NCBI GenBank assembly: GCA_002633005.1 | Contig: NMRA01000787.1 | Location: forward strand, 28,690 to 84,196 | Length of the DNA: 55,507 nucleotides | Origin: Phoronis australis | Taxonomy: Eukaryota > Phoronida > Phoronidae | Direction: 5' to 3' | Shown here: in pieces, positions 11,316 to 23,219 of the stretch | Position numbering within the stretch: the stretch's first letter is position 1 | How the letters are laid out: each line of letters begins with the position of its first letter | The notes under the pieces: generated by a model | What the model was told of the DNA's origin: nothing | The model's input: only the letters and a program-made list of their open reading frames with translations | Database searches by the model: none | Translations under genes and position numbers: made by a program

Positions 11316-11835
11316 TTGATCTACAATCAGATCGAAAGTTCATCTGATCTCGGATACTCGAATGGTTTGTCATTATAGCCAAAGCTCTTTCAACTGATAG
11401 AGGTCTTTGTAACAACGCATATTCCCTGATTCCCCGATCCCGCGCTCCCGTACAGAATCGGTTTACTGCCTCCCTCTGAACTAGTTCCAGACCATATGAA
11501 CCATACACTCTTTTTGCTAATCCTTTTGCCCTTATGTCCCTTTCACATGGGGATTCATCAGCCCTCTGGCGTTCTGACTCCAGTTTTCGCTTAGCCAAAT
11601 CAATCATCCTGCACGGAGTAGAAATCATCTAGTTTAAAGAACACGCCTGACAGTGAAATCATTGGCTCTGTTTCAAAAACCCCCAAAATCAATTCCAAAT
11701 GAGGAACCGATACACAGGATAATAAAGCTTCCTTTCTGGGCGCTTCAGTAAGACCCACCATTTCGATCCACTGAGAAAATAATTTGAAACGTCGGTAATT
11801 GGTTGACCCGTCAAAGAGGATGTGACTGGGCATCT
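11316..11835 (-). pseudogene. LTR-retroelement Gag-like fragment, copy A side
   Basis: Two overlapping minus-strand frames look like capsid pieces of an LTR-retrotransposon Gag. The 5' one has FDGSTNYRRFKLFSQWIE and EALLSC. The 3' one has LAKRVYGSYGLELVQREAV, NRFCTGA and LSVERALAI. The two pieces are in different frames. No zinc knuckle or Pol follows here. The 3' part recurs at about 25017-25243, there joined to a different Gag remnant. The fragment ends at the 40-bp palindrome. Confidence 0.5.
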
Positions 11836-12165
11836 TTTACCTGACCACGTTATCTACCAATACTAATCACGCTTGGTTGTATTTCAGTTTAAAAAATTCC
11901 CAACGGGGTTCACGGTTCTACACTGGCCATAGCATTATGCGGTGCATCGTTATCGTTGCACCATCCCCTCAAACTAGCATTTTCCTGACCATTTGTAACA
12001 CTGCGCACTAATGGGAGTAGCCTGCTGGTTATTCCAAGCTTCTATTGGTGCAGCCACCGGAGTATTCGAAATTTCTGCTGCCGACCACCGCACTGAATCA
12101 TGACAACGTTCAGTGACTACTAGACGTAGGGGATTCTGGGTGTGTGATAACATCTAGCTTCTTTG

Positions 12166-12516
12166 TTAACTGCACTTGAATTGCCTAGGACGGCGCTTTA
12201 AGAAGCTTCTAGTGAGGTGGCCTAGACGAACGTCTGCCCTGTCGATTAAGTAAATTTAAATTTTTGTTTTATGTTCCTGAGTGAAGTTTGAAAAACCTGT
12301 CAATCAGTCAATTTGGCTATGCTTTAAATTATTACTAAAAATTTATCTGCAGTCTTGTGTTTTATGGATTAAAAGATTTGTCGTCTCTTTATCGTCTTTT
12401 CAGTGAGCTCAAATTAAACTAGAAATAGTCATCGCAACGCTGTCAAACAGCCATTCAGGAATTACAATAAAATCCGTATCAGAGGCCATAGTGCATGGCC
12501 ATTTGAGTTGGCTAAG
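12166..12516. repeat. High-coordinate end of the composite unit, shared by A and C
   Basis: Matches 24434-24822 with several indels. On the minus strand both copies keep a short frame starting MASDTDFIVIPEW (A, at about 12489) or MASDTGVIVIVGW (C), about 26 residues before a stop in A. This could be a 5' leader exon of T1 but no clear donor was found. Similarity ends near GGCCATTTGAGT in both copies. Confidence 0.45.
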
Positions 12517-13287
12517 TGGAAGGTAAGAAGCCTGTGGACATCTTCATGGGAACCTTAAGAATTCAGTAGATGATCAACAGTCACGGTACAAAACATAACA
12601 TTCAAAATAATCCAGTAGGTGCAGCTATATCGCATCGTCGTGTACGTGATTGTAACTAGCGCGTATGCGACAACTCTCCTTTTAATAAAAAGAAGAACAA
12701 CACTAACATAACAAACTCGAAGTGTGTACAAAAAGTCCTGTGGCACACAAGAGTCTAAGACCAAATCCTTGAAACGCTGAGGAAGTCTTAATTTCTCGCC
12801 TAGGACGGGCTGAGGGTTCAGCTACATGTACGGCTTTGTTGTGTGACAGAGACTGTATAATGTGTTGGGCAGCGTTGTTTGTGTGTTTTCTCTGTTCCAA
12901 CGAAAACCCGTATTTGTGAACGTTGATGTTTTAAATAATCTTTCTATTAGAATAAGAGTAATATTGAACACGTCATAGTGATGTTTATAGCTTACAGAAC
13001 AGATCCATCATTTCCGCAAGAGTAATTTTACTGCTGGAGAATCAGCCGTAAAAATTATAAGAACAATACTTTTGTAGAATGTAAATTTGTTCGTTTTATA
13101 ATTGTTATCTTACCGGCTCGTGTAGTATGCCTACGACCGGGAAGACTTAGAAAAAGAATATAGAATTTTGGGAGAAAATCAAAACATGTTTTATCTTGAA
13201 AAGAAATTCGACTGAGACTCCATGTGAAAACCGAACGCCGCATCAAATGCGATACACTAAATTTAACCAATAAACAACAAACTTCAG
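12517..13287. other. Spacer between copies A and B; no gene seen
   Basis: Short frames only, none with recognisable motifs. The left limit of copy B is placed at about 13288, where GAGTGAGCAGTTACCATGG resumes the match to position 2686. Confidence 0.5.
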
Positions 13288-14419
13288 AGTGAGCAGTTAC
13301 CATGGTCTTTACTTAATGTTTCTGTAGCTGTGATGTTATATACAACGTTATGTTTTTATGTTTTGTGAATGGCCGCCGATGTCGACCTGACGGATAGAAA
13401 CTCAGTTGTTTTGTTTTTGAAGTTCGAGTATTGAAACTGAAAACCCAGAAGCGGGAGAAAAGGGAGAGTCGAATAGTTTAAAAATATGTTCAAATTTATT
13501 ATTGCCGTCGTAAATTACAAACACTGTGATGATGTAAAGGAATTTATAGATAACTATTGAACAACTCATACACTTTTGGTAAAATCCAGGGGACTAACTA
13601 TACGTCACACATTGCGTTTGAAAACTTGAGGCTGGAGCGGGTTTTAGACACCAGACAGACTGCCAAAATTCTAGTTCTCGGCTTTTTATAGACCAAAAGA
13701 ATGCACCTGAGGAGGGAGTCTAATGCATGGGTGACGTATAAGTAGAGTCATTTAAGAATTCTTTTCAATTTCAGCACACTGCGGTAAGTGAACATGCCAA
13801 TTAAACACCCTACTTTACAACGCAATAAGCCTAACCAATTAAAAAATAGGTCAAAGGTCATTGAGTGCAAATTCAGATTTTGAGCTAGAGACCTCAAAAT
13901 TACATATCCGTTTACTAAATGCAATTGGGTTTGAATTCTAAATTTTCAGGTCATTTGGTGCACCCATGGGGTCATTAGGTGCATTTTTCTTCTGAAAAAC
14001 CATTTCATTTCATCTTGTATTCTGAAGCGCTTAAAGTAAAACATCTGTGATTCTTAGCATTAACCACACTTTAAGTCGAGTGTACAATTATTTCCTCATC
14101 AGGGTTCGTAATGCACCGGAAGAGGTCAATTAGTGGGAAGGTCATCAAAATATTAACGTGTAATTTCTCCTACAATTTTAAAGAATTACTTTTTATATTG
14201 GTAAACGTGTTGCTGTCAGTTACTTCCCAAAACAATTCCAGTAATATGCATGCGCAGAGTCCATTATTGTCACACCGTGACAATAATCTTTCTAGTTTCA
14301 ACGTTCTTCTTACTGCTACTTGTTATCATAGAAATAACTTCAGTGAGAATACATACAAAGAAATTCATGAAGAAAACATGCCAATATTCTAATAAACGTA
14401 TTCCAAAAACCTTACATAC

Positions 14420-14625
14420 CTTCAACTACTAATGATGAAGCACTGATTGTCAGGAGCTCCTCATCAACTCTGACAATAACACATCTTTGAAAAACATCAA
14501 TGATGCATGCTTGGCCTTCTCTTACATCCTGTTCACTGTCCTCTCTAAACTGCACCAGATCATTTTTGACCAGTTCTTTCAGGACTGACATCTGCTTGAC
14601 AGTCGCAGCTTACGCTTTTTTCTGC
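14420..14625 (-). pseudogene. T3 second exon, copy B
   Basis: The same acceptor (CTAG), basic RRKKRKLR run, frameshift and donor (GTATGT) as 3792-3997. The shared frameshift shows the lesion, or a non-coding switch, is older than the duplication. Confidence 0.45.
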
Positions 14626-14921
14626 CTAGAATAACACAGTCAAACAATACTCAGTGGTAACAGCCACAAAGCTTTCACGAATATCAAAAAATGAATGACA
14701 AGATACTGCACTGATTAAGACGGCTCCAAAAAAACTTTGGCCATTCTGTGGGAACTAAATTATTTATGATAGTAAAAGTACTCCTACATTATAGTGTGAC
14801 TCATCGTAATTGCAGTTGGAAATTTCTTTAAACGAACAACCCCACGAATTAACGGCCTATTTTATTTATACAGCAATAGCATCAAGCGAGTAGAGACCTA
14901 AGTGACGATAAAAATACTTGC

Positions 14922-15187
14922 GTTTTTCTCCACCTGGTCCCAAACACGACACACTCTCGATTGGGCTCAGCCTTTCGCGAATTTCACTCTGCTTGACTAC
15001 CTGATCCGAGAAAACTGACGTGAATCCCGTCGTCATTTATTTCCCTCGCAGTTGCCTCCGCCCAATGTCCATTTTCGTCTATTGCCTGTACTTTTTGTCT
15101 AACTTTCATTTTGAAACGGCTACTTTTTGGCAGAAATAAAACTACACACCCATCCTCACGTGTTGGACTGGACTCACTACTCACCAC
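14922..15187 (-). pseudogene. T3 Tudor-like exon, copy B, 17-bp deletion and GC donor
   Basis: Nearly identical to 5884-6183 through KVRQKVQAIDENGHWAEA. Copy A's stop codon is absent because about 17 bp around it are deleted, and the deletion shifts the frame instead. The donor that is GTAAGT in A reads GCAAGT here (14921-14916). GC donors can function, so this alone need not abolish splicing. Independent damage in A and B means each copy died separately. Confidence 0.55.
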
Positions 15188-15761
15188 GATACGCGAGTTA
15201 GGTCCTTATAGACATGTTCACCAAAATGAAATTGCTGTTTTACTGCTAAAAATAGCGTATTTTTTACTTATATTTTGATAATTTAACATAAAAATAGTTT
15301 AAAAATGGCAATTATAAGTCTTCCTTTGTTGACAGTGAAACCGCGTTACCGCGTAGTAATCTTTTGTGAGGATTCTCCAGTGTGCAGGGCTAGCCTGAAC
15401 TAAAAGTGAAATATCTTGGCCAAAATTTCATCGATTTTCGTGGGAGAAAAACACTTGTTTTCAGAGTTTTACGAGGAATTTGTTGATGAATCTTACATGT
15501 CATTGAAAAAGGCAAAAATATAAAAGAGCGAGTAATATTTCTTCAAGCAGCCCTTATCACCGAACCATCGGCTTCACGGGCAATAAAGTGTAATCGACTG
15601 AATAGATCCGTCGACCACAGATCTACCCTGTGGTTTTTCGCTTGATCCCAGACCGTCCCGAGTTGGCTCCTGGAGTTCGGTCTCTCACAAGGTTTTAGCG
15701 TTATTTTCACTGCACACAATAAACAGTGTCGTTAATAAAATATTGGGTAGTTGTGTCACAC

Positions 15762-17788
15762 TTATTTTGCCTCACTCTACTTCATCACGAAGCATGTTGG
15801 TGACAGCCTCTGGGAGCCTGAGCTGCGTCTGTGATACCGCAGGTTGACGAGGGATGAGCGGCAGCAGCCATGTTTCTTTTGGTTGAAATCTTTCACACTG
15901 AGCTAAAAAGGATATCCAGCACTCTCTTTTGCTTGAGCTAAAAAGTGGTTCCCAAGATGGCAGGGCTTTTTTATCCTCTCAAGTGGAACCCTCTCAAGGC
16001 TCCGCTTGACTAGGAAAGCTTCCTATTTGGAACACTAGTCAGTATGGTCTGTTCAAGTGTAGTCGCCTTAGTGCTACACAAGGCCTTGTACAGGCATCGC
16101 ACTTCAGTGCCGTGTCTCCCGAAGATAAAATGATATGGCTTGCTGTGTTGTTTCCCTGAGTTCACATGGGGTTCAAGCCAGTCCCTGACATTGTAGATGC
16201 CAGATACAACCTCACTCTCTGGACGCAACAGAGTGACCAGATCGCTGAATGGTTCCACATCCTTCTTTCTCAGGGTTTCGGCAATATGGCTGAACGCTGC
16301 ATCAATATCCTCATATGAGTTAGTCGTGTCTTAACGAAAATTTAGCAAAAGAAATGAAGAGTTATTTGCAATTCTTGCTTTTCCAGGTATGCTATGGTGC
16401 AAATCTTAAACTCTTACCACAATGATCTTACAGTGTTATTTTACATTAGTTAACAGTAATGTTAAGTAAGTATTTTTAAACAAGAAATAAGTTGAATATT
16501 TGGACAAAAGTGGTAAGTCACTTGTGGAATCATTGTCAACGGATCAATAAATTTTCTTCTTTGGGTTATTTAAAAATGCCAGAAACTGAAAAATCGTAAC
16601 CACGAAAAGCTTTCTGTTTTCAGATACTGGGACTTCCTGTTATGAAAAGAGTAATTTTAGGTGAACTGGTAACGCACTTAAAGTCACTCAGATGCAGCAA
16701 TTGTTGCAAAAATGGTTTTGGCTTCAACGTCCAAAAGTGAGTTTAGGTCACACAGGGCATTAGTACAAGTGGCCAGGCCATTGTTAAAAATTAAACCAAC
16801 GAACAGCTTTGCATCTTAGTGAACTTACTCTGGTCCATTCCATGAATTATCAAACTGAGGAACTTCTTTGGCTGAAGCACGGCCTTTCCTCTTTTAGAGT
16901 AGTAAAACTGCCTTTCAAGCCTATGTAAAACAAATTAAATGCATTTGATTAAGCCAAACGTGTGGTTCAGTTCTCCAAAAATATGGGTCATTTTGCCAGA
17001 CATGGAATTACCAACAAGCCCTTTTTAGAAAACATATTTTCAGTTACTAAGTCAGTTTTAATTTCAAACCTTATCAAGAATGATGTTAACAGTAAAAAAA
17101 AAAATAAATTGAACGTGCAGAGCTGTTGTTTTCAATTTATAATAACACTACTCACATCTGACGTTCATTATGCAGCCTGATTTCATTGTGAATGAAAGTG
17201 ATTTTTTCCGGGTCTTTCTCCCTCGTACGCTGTAGATCGAGGCTTACACAGATGGAACACTTTGTGAAGCAGTTAGTCTACAATACGACACAAGGAGAAA
17301 TACAATTAATGAATGTATCAGAAACACGTATCACGAGTTCGCAACCAGATGTCAAATTCGATGGCTTTAAATCAAACACAAATTTTCTCTGCACACCTTT
17401 TTTACTTTCACTTACAGAAAATACTGCTTCCTTAATCTGTAGAAGGTTGTCTTGGAGACGGGTTCACCATCAATTTCAGTTGTTTCTTTTCTGTACCTCT
17501 TGTACATGCCCTCAATGTGCGGTGGGGCAGCCGACACTTGTTCTTGTGAGGTTGACTCTCCTCACACAGGGTGGCGTACTCCTTTGTCCATTTCAAAGTC
17601 TTGAGGGACTTTGGTGTTGTTTGCCGAGGCTTTTTTGGTCTGCCTCGTACTGAATTCTCATTCACAAATGCGACATGGCGATAAAAGGTACTTCTAGATA
17701 TACCATACAGAGCGGTGAAAGAGCGTTGGCACAACAATCGATCTTCCACTCCGTACTGCTTCTCAGAAGAACGTTTTCTAATCACTTT
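15762..17788 (-). pseudogene. T2 transposase-like gene, copy B (5'-truncated)
   Basis: Keeps the part of exon a that A lost: YGVEDRLLCQRSFTALYGIS, then RGRPKKPRQTT, and further on FYRLWKQ-type sequence in a second frame after a frameshift near 17510. The intron donor (TTTTCT then GTAAGTG, GT at 17415-17414), the acceptor (TTGTAG before ACTAACTGC) and the next donor (GTGAGT) are all intact, so B best preserves the splice structure. Exon d has IYNVRDWLEPHVNSGKQHSK and an extra AT-rich stretch near 15950. The N-terminal cysteine motif is lost at the 17788 boundary. The central QLDN-type region is missing, as in A. Confidence 0.6.
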
Positions 17789-19437
17789 AAATGGTTTGTT
17801 TATGAGTGATGATTAAGACCCTTCAGCCTATTAAGGAAATTTGCTTGTTGCTTACAAAGCCTGTATACGTCGGTGAGGTCCGTGCACAACATCAAGCGAC
17901 CGAAATATTAAGCCACATGTCTTATAAACTACAAGAAACATGCTGTCGAGCATTAGTATAACAACAACATTCGAGTAAATATGATCAGAAATCCAACGTC
18001 ATCATAACATAAACTTGGTTCATGGATGATGTTAGTCACCAGGCACAAGAATACGCAAAAATGCCTAATATTACACATCAGCGTGTAAGATTAAGCATCC
18101 GTAAGTAATCTCATGCAGTCATGTATGTTGAAAAAGTCGCCCGTGCGACTATGGGCCATCAGCCTGCAAGACTATGCATCTTTACCTAATATCAAACGAT
18201 CATGCATAATATGATGACAAAAAACCGGTGTGACCAACGCCTATATAAAGGTCTGAGCTCAACATCAAGCGACCATAATATTACGCAAGAAACCCCTAAT
18301 GAAGCATGGAAATGAAATGATGAATCACTGTGCATTGCACAGCGAATTGTAACGAACATATTTTACATTCTCATATTGGGTACATGTAACTTGATGGCAA
18401 AATGTAAAGCGCCCATTTGAGCTAATAGTTGAACGATTGTTTGAGACACGAACACCTGCGCAAAGTTTAACACGAGGGTGGCAGAAGCACATACGCTAAC
18501 TATGGGAACGGAATTATGGGAAATTGCATTCAGCTTTCAAAATAGATGAGGTTAAAATCCTTCGTCAGCCACCTTATGGGTTGACCATATGAAATCTACC
18601 TGAACTATGAACGCGACTTAAATAGTACGCGACCATAATATTACGCATGAAACCTTCACCGAAGTATGAAAATGATGAATCACTATATCGCGCAGCCAAT
18701 TGTAACGAACATGTTTTATATTCTGATATTGGGTTTTAGTACATGTAATGGGGTTAAAATCCTTCGTCACCAACCTTATGGGTTGACCATATGAAATCTA
18801 GCTACCGGAGTTATATCGGTCCAATGAGCAATCGTGCGTGCGACCCCTATCTAAGCTGAAGCGTGCAATATCAAGCAACCGTAATATTATGCCACGCTTT
18901 GTCTTATAAACTACAAGCAACATGCTGCCAAGCATTGGTATTTCAAAAAAATTCGAATAAATATCACTAGAAATCTGAAGTCATCATAACATAAACTTCG
19001 TTTTACGATGATGTTACACGTCAGGCACAAGACTACGCAAAAATGCGTAACATGACAGGTCAGCGTGTAAGATAACGCATCAGCACGTAATATCAAGCAG
19101 TCATGTATGATGAAAAAAGTCGCCCAGAAGTGTGCAACTGAGGACTAGGAACGTGTAACCTTAGAGATCCGTACGTAATATCCAGCATTTATGCGTAGTA
19201 TTATATGTTATGAAAAAATCGCCCGTGTGACTAAGGCCTACAAAAGCACCCCTGCCTAACATCAAACGACTGTAATATTACGCAAAAAATTCCAATGAGG
19301 TGTCGGAAAGACATGGTTTTCAAAAAAGCGTGCGCCGCGCCTTAAAAACTCAACAAAATCAACTCGTACTCCAGCGCTATCAGGGCTCAACACTAACGGT
19401 TGCCCGATTACCCGTGTACATGTGGAATTTGAAAAGT

Positions 19438-19456
19438 ACTTGCCCGATGGGCAAGT
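19438..19456. repeat. Short perfect hairpin, 8-bp arms
   Basis: ACTTGCCC and GGGCAAGT are separated by GAT. A third GGGCAAGT lies at about 19787-19794, just past the stop-poor stretch, and a partial TTGCCCGATTACCC at about 19400. Together they may delimit a small element of about 350 bp. Confidence 0.5.
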
Positions 19457-19492
19457 TAAAAAGCTAGCCGCACAGGCAAGTAGATCCTAAGA

Positions 19493-19795
19493 TTGTCTGC
19501 TCGACATTTGCTCCAAAGTAACGAACCCCGACACAAGCCTAAAAACCGTCGAAAAAGCCCCTGTGGCCGTCAAAGATCGAAACTTACGTCTTCGAATGAG
19601 CACCGAAAGGAAAATAAAACGAGTTTGTTGCAGCGTGCACAGATGACGCTCGCGGTTAAATCCTTTCGATTCTCTGAACGTGCCCTGCAGTTTCTGAATA
19701 AGTTGTCACGTGATACTACTGATCGTCTGCACTCTGGCAAAACGTCTAAACATGGAAGCCGTCCAGGCCTGGGAATTCGTTGTTCGGGCAAGTAA
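19493..19795. other. GC-richer stretch open on both strands; unrecognised
   Basis: About 300 bp that is less AT-rich than its surroundings and open for 100 codons on the plus strand and 73 on the minus strand. The plus-strand product would be very basic (for example NRRKSPCGRQRS). No family was recognised. Two overlapping open frames in CpG-containing DNA can be composition alone, so I do not call a gene. Confidence 0.25.
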
Positions 19796-20495
19796 AAATT
19801 TCAACTAAGTTAATGTTGAGCCTTGGCTATGACGGCGGACAGGGGAAAATCCCCCGAGCGCCAGAGGCCCATCGCATCCATGTGTAATATCAAGCGTCCA
19901 TAATATCATGCGTCGGAACACGACAAAAGGATCAAAAGAGTGGAACAGCTTGCTTATTGAAGTTAGCCTTCACAAGCCCAAGAGAGGGAAAATCACCAGA
20001 GAAAAACACAATATCTAAGCACCGTCCCGCGCGTAATATCAAGCGACCGTAACTGTGGGGAAATTCTGGCTATGTAGTATAGGGGTTCGCCGTGTGAGTT
20101 GCCTCGCAGTGTCGGTAGATACAAAGTGGTGATAACTAGACAGTTCAGCAGTGAACCTGTCCAAATAACAAGTCGTGTCGTTGTGCTGAATATATGGCAA
20201 CTGATTTTATTCTGCACTCCAAGTCATTTATATACACAATCATTGACAAAATAACTATGACACGTGGGCTAATACTAAGGAAATGACTAAACTATAATAC
20301 AAAACAATTCTTATAAATGATTCGACGTCACAAGGAAGCTAGACCAAATAAGGCAGATTGTTACGTAACCAATTCCGGAGTTGAAGGAACTCTGTAGTAA
20401 ACAAACTGTCTGTGACGTATGGCTGGACATTTGAGCTGAGACACATCTGGTTCCGGTCAGTATGAATCAGCTGATGGGCGAAGTGTCAAAACAAA

Positions 20496-20496
20496 N
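20496..20496. other. Single N: assembly join
   Basis: Sequence changes at this N from unrelated DNA straight into the middle of T2 exon d (copy C). The truncation of copy C on this side is therefore an assembly boundary and not necessarily a biological one. Confidence 0.85.
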
Positions 20497-22198
20497 ATCG
20501 CTGAATGTTTCGGCATCCTTCTTTTCAGGGTATCAGCAATATGGCTGAACGCTGCATCAATATCCTCGTATGAGGCAGTCATGTCTTAACGAAAATTTAG
20601 CAAAAGACATCAAGAGTTATTTGCAATTCTTGTTTTTCCAGGTATGCTATGGTGCAAATCTTAAACCCTTACCACAATGATCTTACAGTGTTATTTTACA
20701 TTAGTTAACAGTAATGTTAAGTAACTATTTTTAAACAAGAAATAACTTGAATATTTGGACAAAAGTGGCAAGTCACCTGTGGAATCATTGTCAACGGATC
20801 AATAAATTTTCTTTTCCGAGTTATTTAAAAATGCCACAAACTGGAAAATTGTAACCACGGAAAGCTTTCTGTTTTCAGGAGTAATTTTAGGTGAACTGGT
20901 AACGCACTTAGTCACTCAGATGTAGCAATTGTTGCAAAAATGGTTTTGGCTTAAACTTCCAAAAGTGAGTTTAGGTCACACAGGGCACTGGTACAAGGGG
21001 GCAGGCCATTGTTAAAAAGTAAACCAACGAACAGCTTTGCGGATCTAAGTGAACTTACTCTGGTCCATCAATTATCAAACTCAGGAACTTCTTTGCCTGA
21101 AGCACGGCCTTTTCTCTTTTAGAGTAGTAGAACTGCTTTTCAAGCCTATGTAAAACAAATTAAATGCATTTGAGTAAGCCCAAAGTGTGGTTCAGTTCTC
21201 CAAAAATATGGGTCATTTTGCCAGACATGGAATTACCAACAAGCCCTTTTTAGAAAACATTTTTTCAGTTACAAAGTCAGTTTTAATTTCAAACCTTATC
21301 AAGAATAATGTTAACAGTAAAAAATGAATTGAACGTGCAGAGCAATTGTTTTCAACTTATAATGACATTACTCTTATCTGACGCTCATTATGTTGCCTGA
21401 GTTCATTGTGAATGAAAGTGATTTTTTCCGGGTCTTTCTCCCTTGTACGCTGTAGATCGAGGCTTACACAGATGGAACACTTCGTGAAGCAGTTAGTCCA
21501 CAATAAGACACAAGGAGAAATACAATAAATGAATGTATCAGAAACACGTATCGCGAGTTCGCAATCAGATGTCAAATTCGATGGCTTTAAATCAAACACA
21601 CAAATTTTCTCTGTGAACCTTTTTTACTTTCACTTATGGAAAATACTGCTTCCACAATCTGTAGAAGGTTGTCTTGGAGACGGGTTCACCATCAATTTCA
21701 GTTGTTTCTTTTCTGTACCTCTTGTACAGGCCCATTTTTCTAGTGCGGTGGGGCAGCCGGCATTCGTTCTTATGAGGTAGACTCTCCCCGTACAGGGTGG
21801 CGTACTCCTTATCCATTTCAGAGTCTTGAGGGACTTTGGTGTAGTTTGCCGAGGCTTTTTTGGTCTGCCTCGTACCGAATTCCCATTCACAAGTGCGACA
21901 TGGCGATAAAAGGTTCTTCTAGATATACCATACAGAGCGGTGAAAGAGCGTTGGCACAACAATCGATCTTCCACTCCGTACAGCTTCTCAGAAGTACGTT
22001 TTCTAATCACTTGCAACAGCCACTGCGTATGCTCTTTGCTGTCTCTAAACCAGAAGGTTTCCTTACATGACTTTATATCAGCATCGCTGAAAGGTTTTAA
22101 ACAGTTCCGTCTGCAACAGTTATGAATTGATTTGGTTATGGCTACTTCTGGTTTGGATACTTTTTTGTGTTGCATTCTGCTTCGTTTTGGGTCTGCAT
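20497..22198 (-). pseudogene. T2 transposase-like gene, copy C (all three visible splice sites mutated)
   Basis: Exon a is the most complete of the three copies: the CCRRNCLKPFSDADI motif, FWFRDSKEHTQWLLQV, CQRSFTALYGIS, RGRPKKPRQTT, then after a frameshift near 21800 YATLYGESLP and FYRLWKQYF. Here the intron donor reads CCATAAGTG where B has CTGTAAGTG, the acceptor reads TTGTGG where A and B have TTGTAG, and the donor after exon b reads AAGAGT where A and B have GTGAGT. All three changes destroy the GT or AG. Exon b keeps FTKCSICVSLDLQRT. Exon d is cut by the N at 20496. As in A and B, no QLDN-type central region lies between the DGMDQ exon and the YEDID exon. Confidence 0.65.
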
Positions 22199-23219
22199 CT
22201 GCAAAGAATTAATAAAATTTGCAAAAATGCCATTTTCATTGATACTTTAAATGCCATGCATAAGATAAGCCACATCACTTTAAACGTTCAGTTAAAGTGC
22301 GATAGTTCTAAAACCCCTTCGACCCACACACCCCATGACCCAAAACCTTGACCCAGTCTATGCTATGTTGACTCCATCTGAACAAAGAACAAGTGCTGAC
22401 TTGCAGGACCAATGAGTTGGGCCATGAGCTTGACTGGCTTTTCCCTGTTTTTTAATGCATTAAGAGAGTGTTTGGCAAGTTTGAAACCCAAAACAGAAAA
22501 ACTGACAAAATCGAATCAAAACCTACCAACATTACAAATGTCGTTCTCAACAGAGCGTAATCGTCTTTTCTGCTCTTCAGACAATGGCAGATTCTATCTT
22601 TTTTTGGAGAGTGCATGGAACTGACATTCACAATCTTAGTCACATTTTCACTATTAAAATGAGATAGCGTTGAATTTGTCTATGAAATTGAAGTTGACTT
22701 TTAAGTCGATTTCAGAGATGCGGATGAAAGTTCGGACTTCTTAAACTAGTTTGAACTCCAAAACATTGGAACATTGTTATCATATTTACTAGGCCCTAAC
22801 TCTGAGTAGTTATATTGGAAAGCATGTTGACAAAGTTTGGATAAAGTTGGTAATAATAGTAGACTAACATAACATAACATAACATAACCACAGCTTCATT
22901 CCAAGCTTCAACCATAACAAGTCAAATCAAAGCCACTTACTCTGTCACAAAATTGGCAATCCACCAATGGGAAACTATAGATGACCATAGGTGGTGCTAA
23001 TGAATAATTGAGGTTCTGCTTTTTAGCACCTGAATAGTTGAGCTGATTGTCTTATGTCATTACTAATACTTGAATGTTCTACCTGAATGCATGAATATAT
23101 TCCCAACAAAAACGTTAACTCACAAGTGCCAGCTATTGAATTTCAAGTTGCCCATAGTAAAATTAAAACAGATAGAAACTTTCAATCAAAAATACACACC
23201 ACCTCACAATCATTTTTAC

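Larger units (their letters stand above)
2686..12516 (-). mobile_element. Composite repeat unit, copy A (T1-T2-T3 gene block)
   Basis: The longest of three copies of a unit that is highly similar by eye over kilobases. A matches copy B from 2686/13288 up to about 8340/17788, and copy C from about 7204/20497 to 12516/24822. All coding remnants in it are on the minus strand. Relative to B, copy A carries about 1.6 kb extra (roughly 4195-5784). Relative to C it lacks about 440 bp near 8241-8251, and has about 1.65 kb of different sequence at 10495-12160 where C has about 240 bp. I see no terminal inverted repeats or target-site duplication at the outer limits, so this may be a segmental duplication of nested transposons rather than one element. 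Confidence 0.6.
13288..17788 (-). mobile_element. Composite repeat unit, copy B (T2-T3 half)
   Basis: Matches copy A from 2686 to about 8340, lacking A's 4195-5784 segment. It keeps about 410 bp (17281-17690) that A has lost but C retains. The match stops abruptly at about 17788, inside T2 exon a, where an unrelated repetitive block begins. Confidence 0.65.
17789..20060. repeat. Self-repetitive non-coding block with a CGTAATATTACG motif
   Basis: A motif close to CAAGCGACCGTAATATTACG recurs about ten times in variable form (for example about 17893, 18267, 18627, 18877, 19263, 19884, 20036); its core CGTAATATTACG is self-complementary. Longer duplications are layered on top: about 17888-18150 resembles 18868-19130, and about 18265-18600 resembles 18625-18800. 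Phrases such as 'CAGCGTGTAAGAT' and 'AAAAGTCGCCC' recur. No coding frame was recognised in most of it. Satellite-like DNA or the interior of a non-autonomous element are the main options. Confidence 0.6.

Noticed and set aside
17789-20060. CRISPR-like array because of the recurring 20-bp motif
   Set aside because: Spacing is irregular, copies are degenerate, spacers are themselves duplicated, and the host is an animal.
20466-20490. CTGATGG ... GAAG as another hammerhead candidate
   Set aside because: CTGATGG deviates from the core, there is no stem II and no GAAA.
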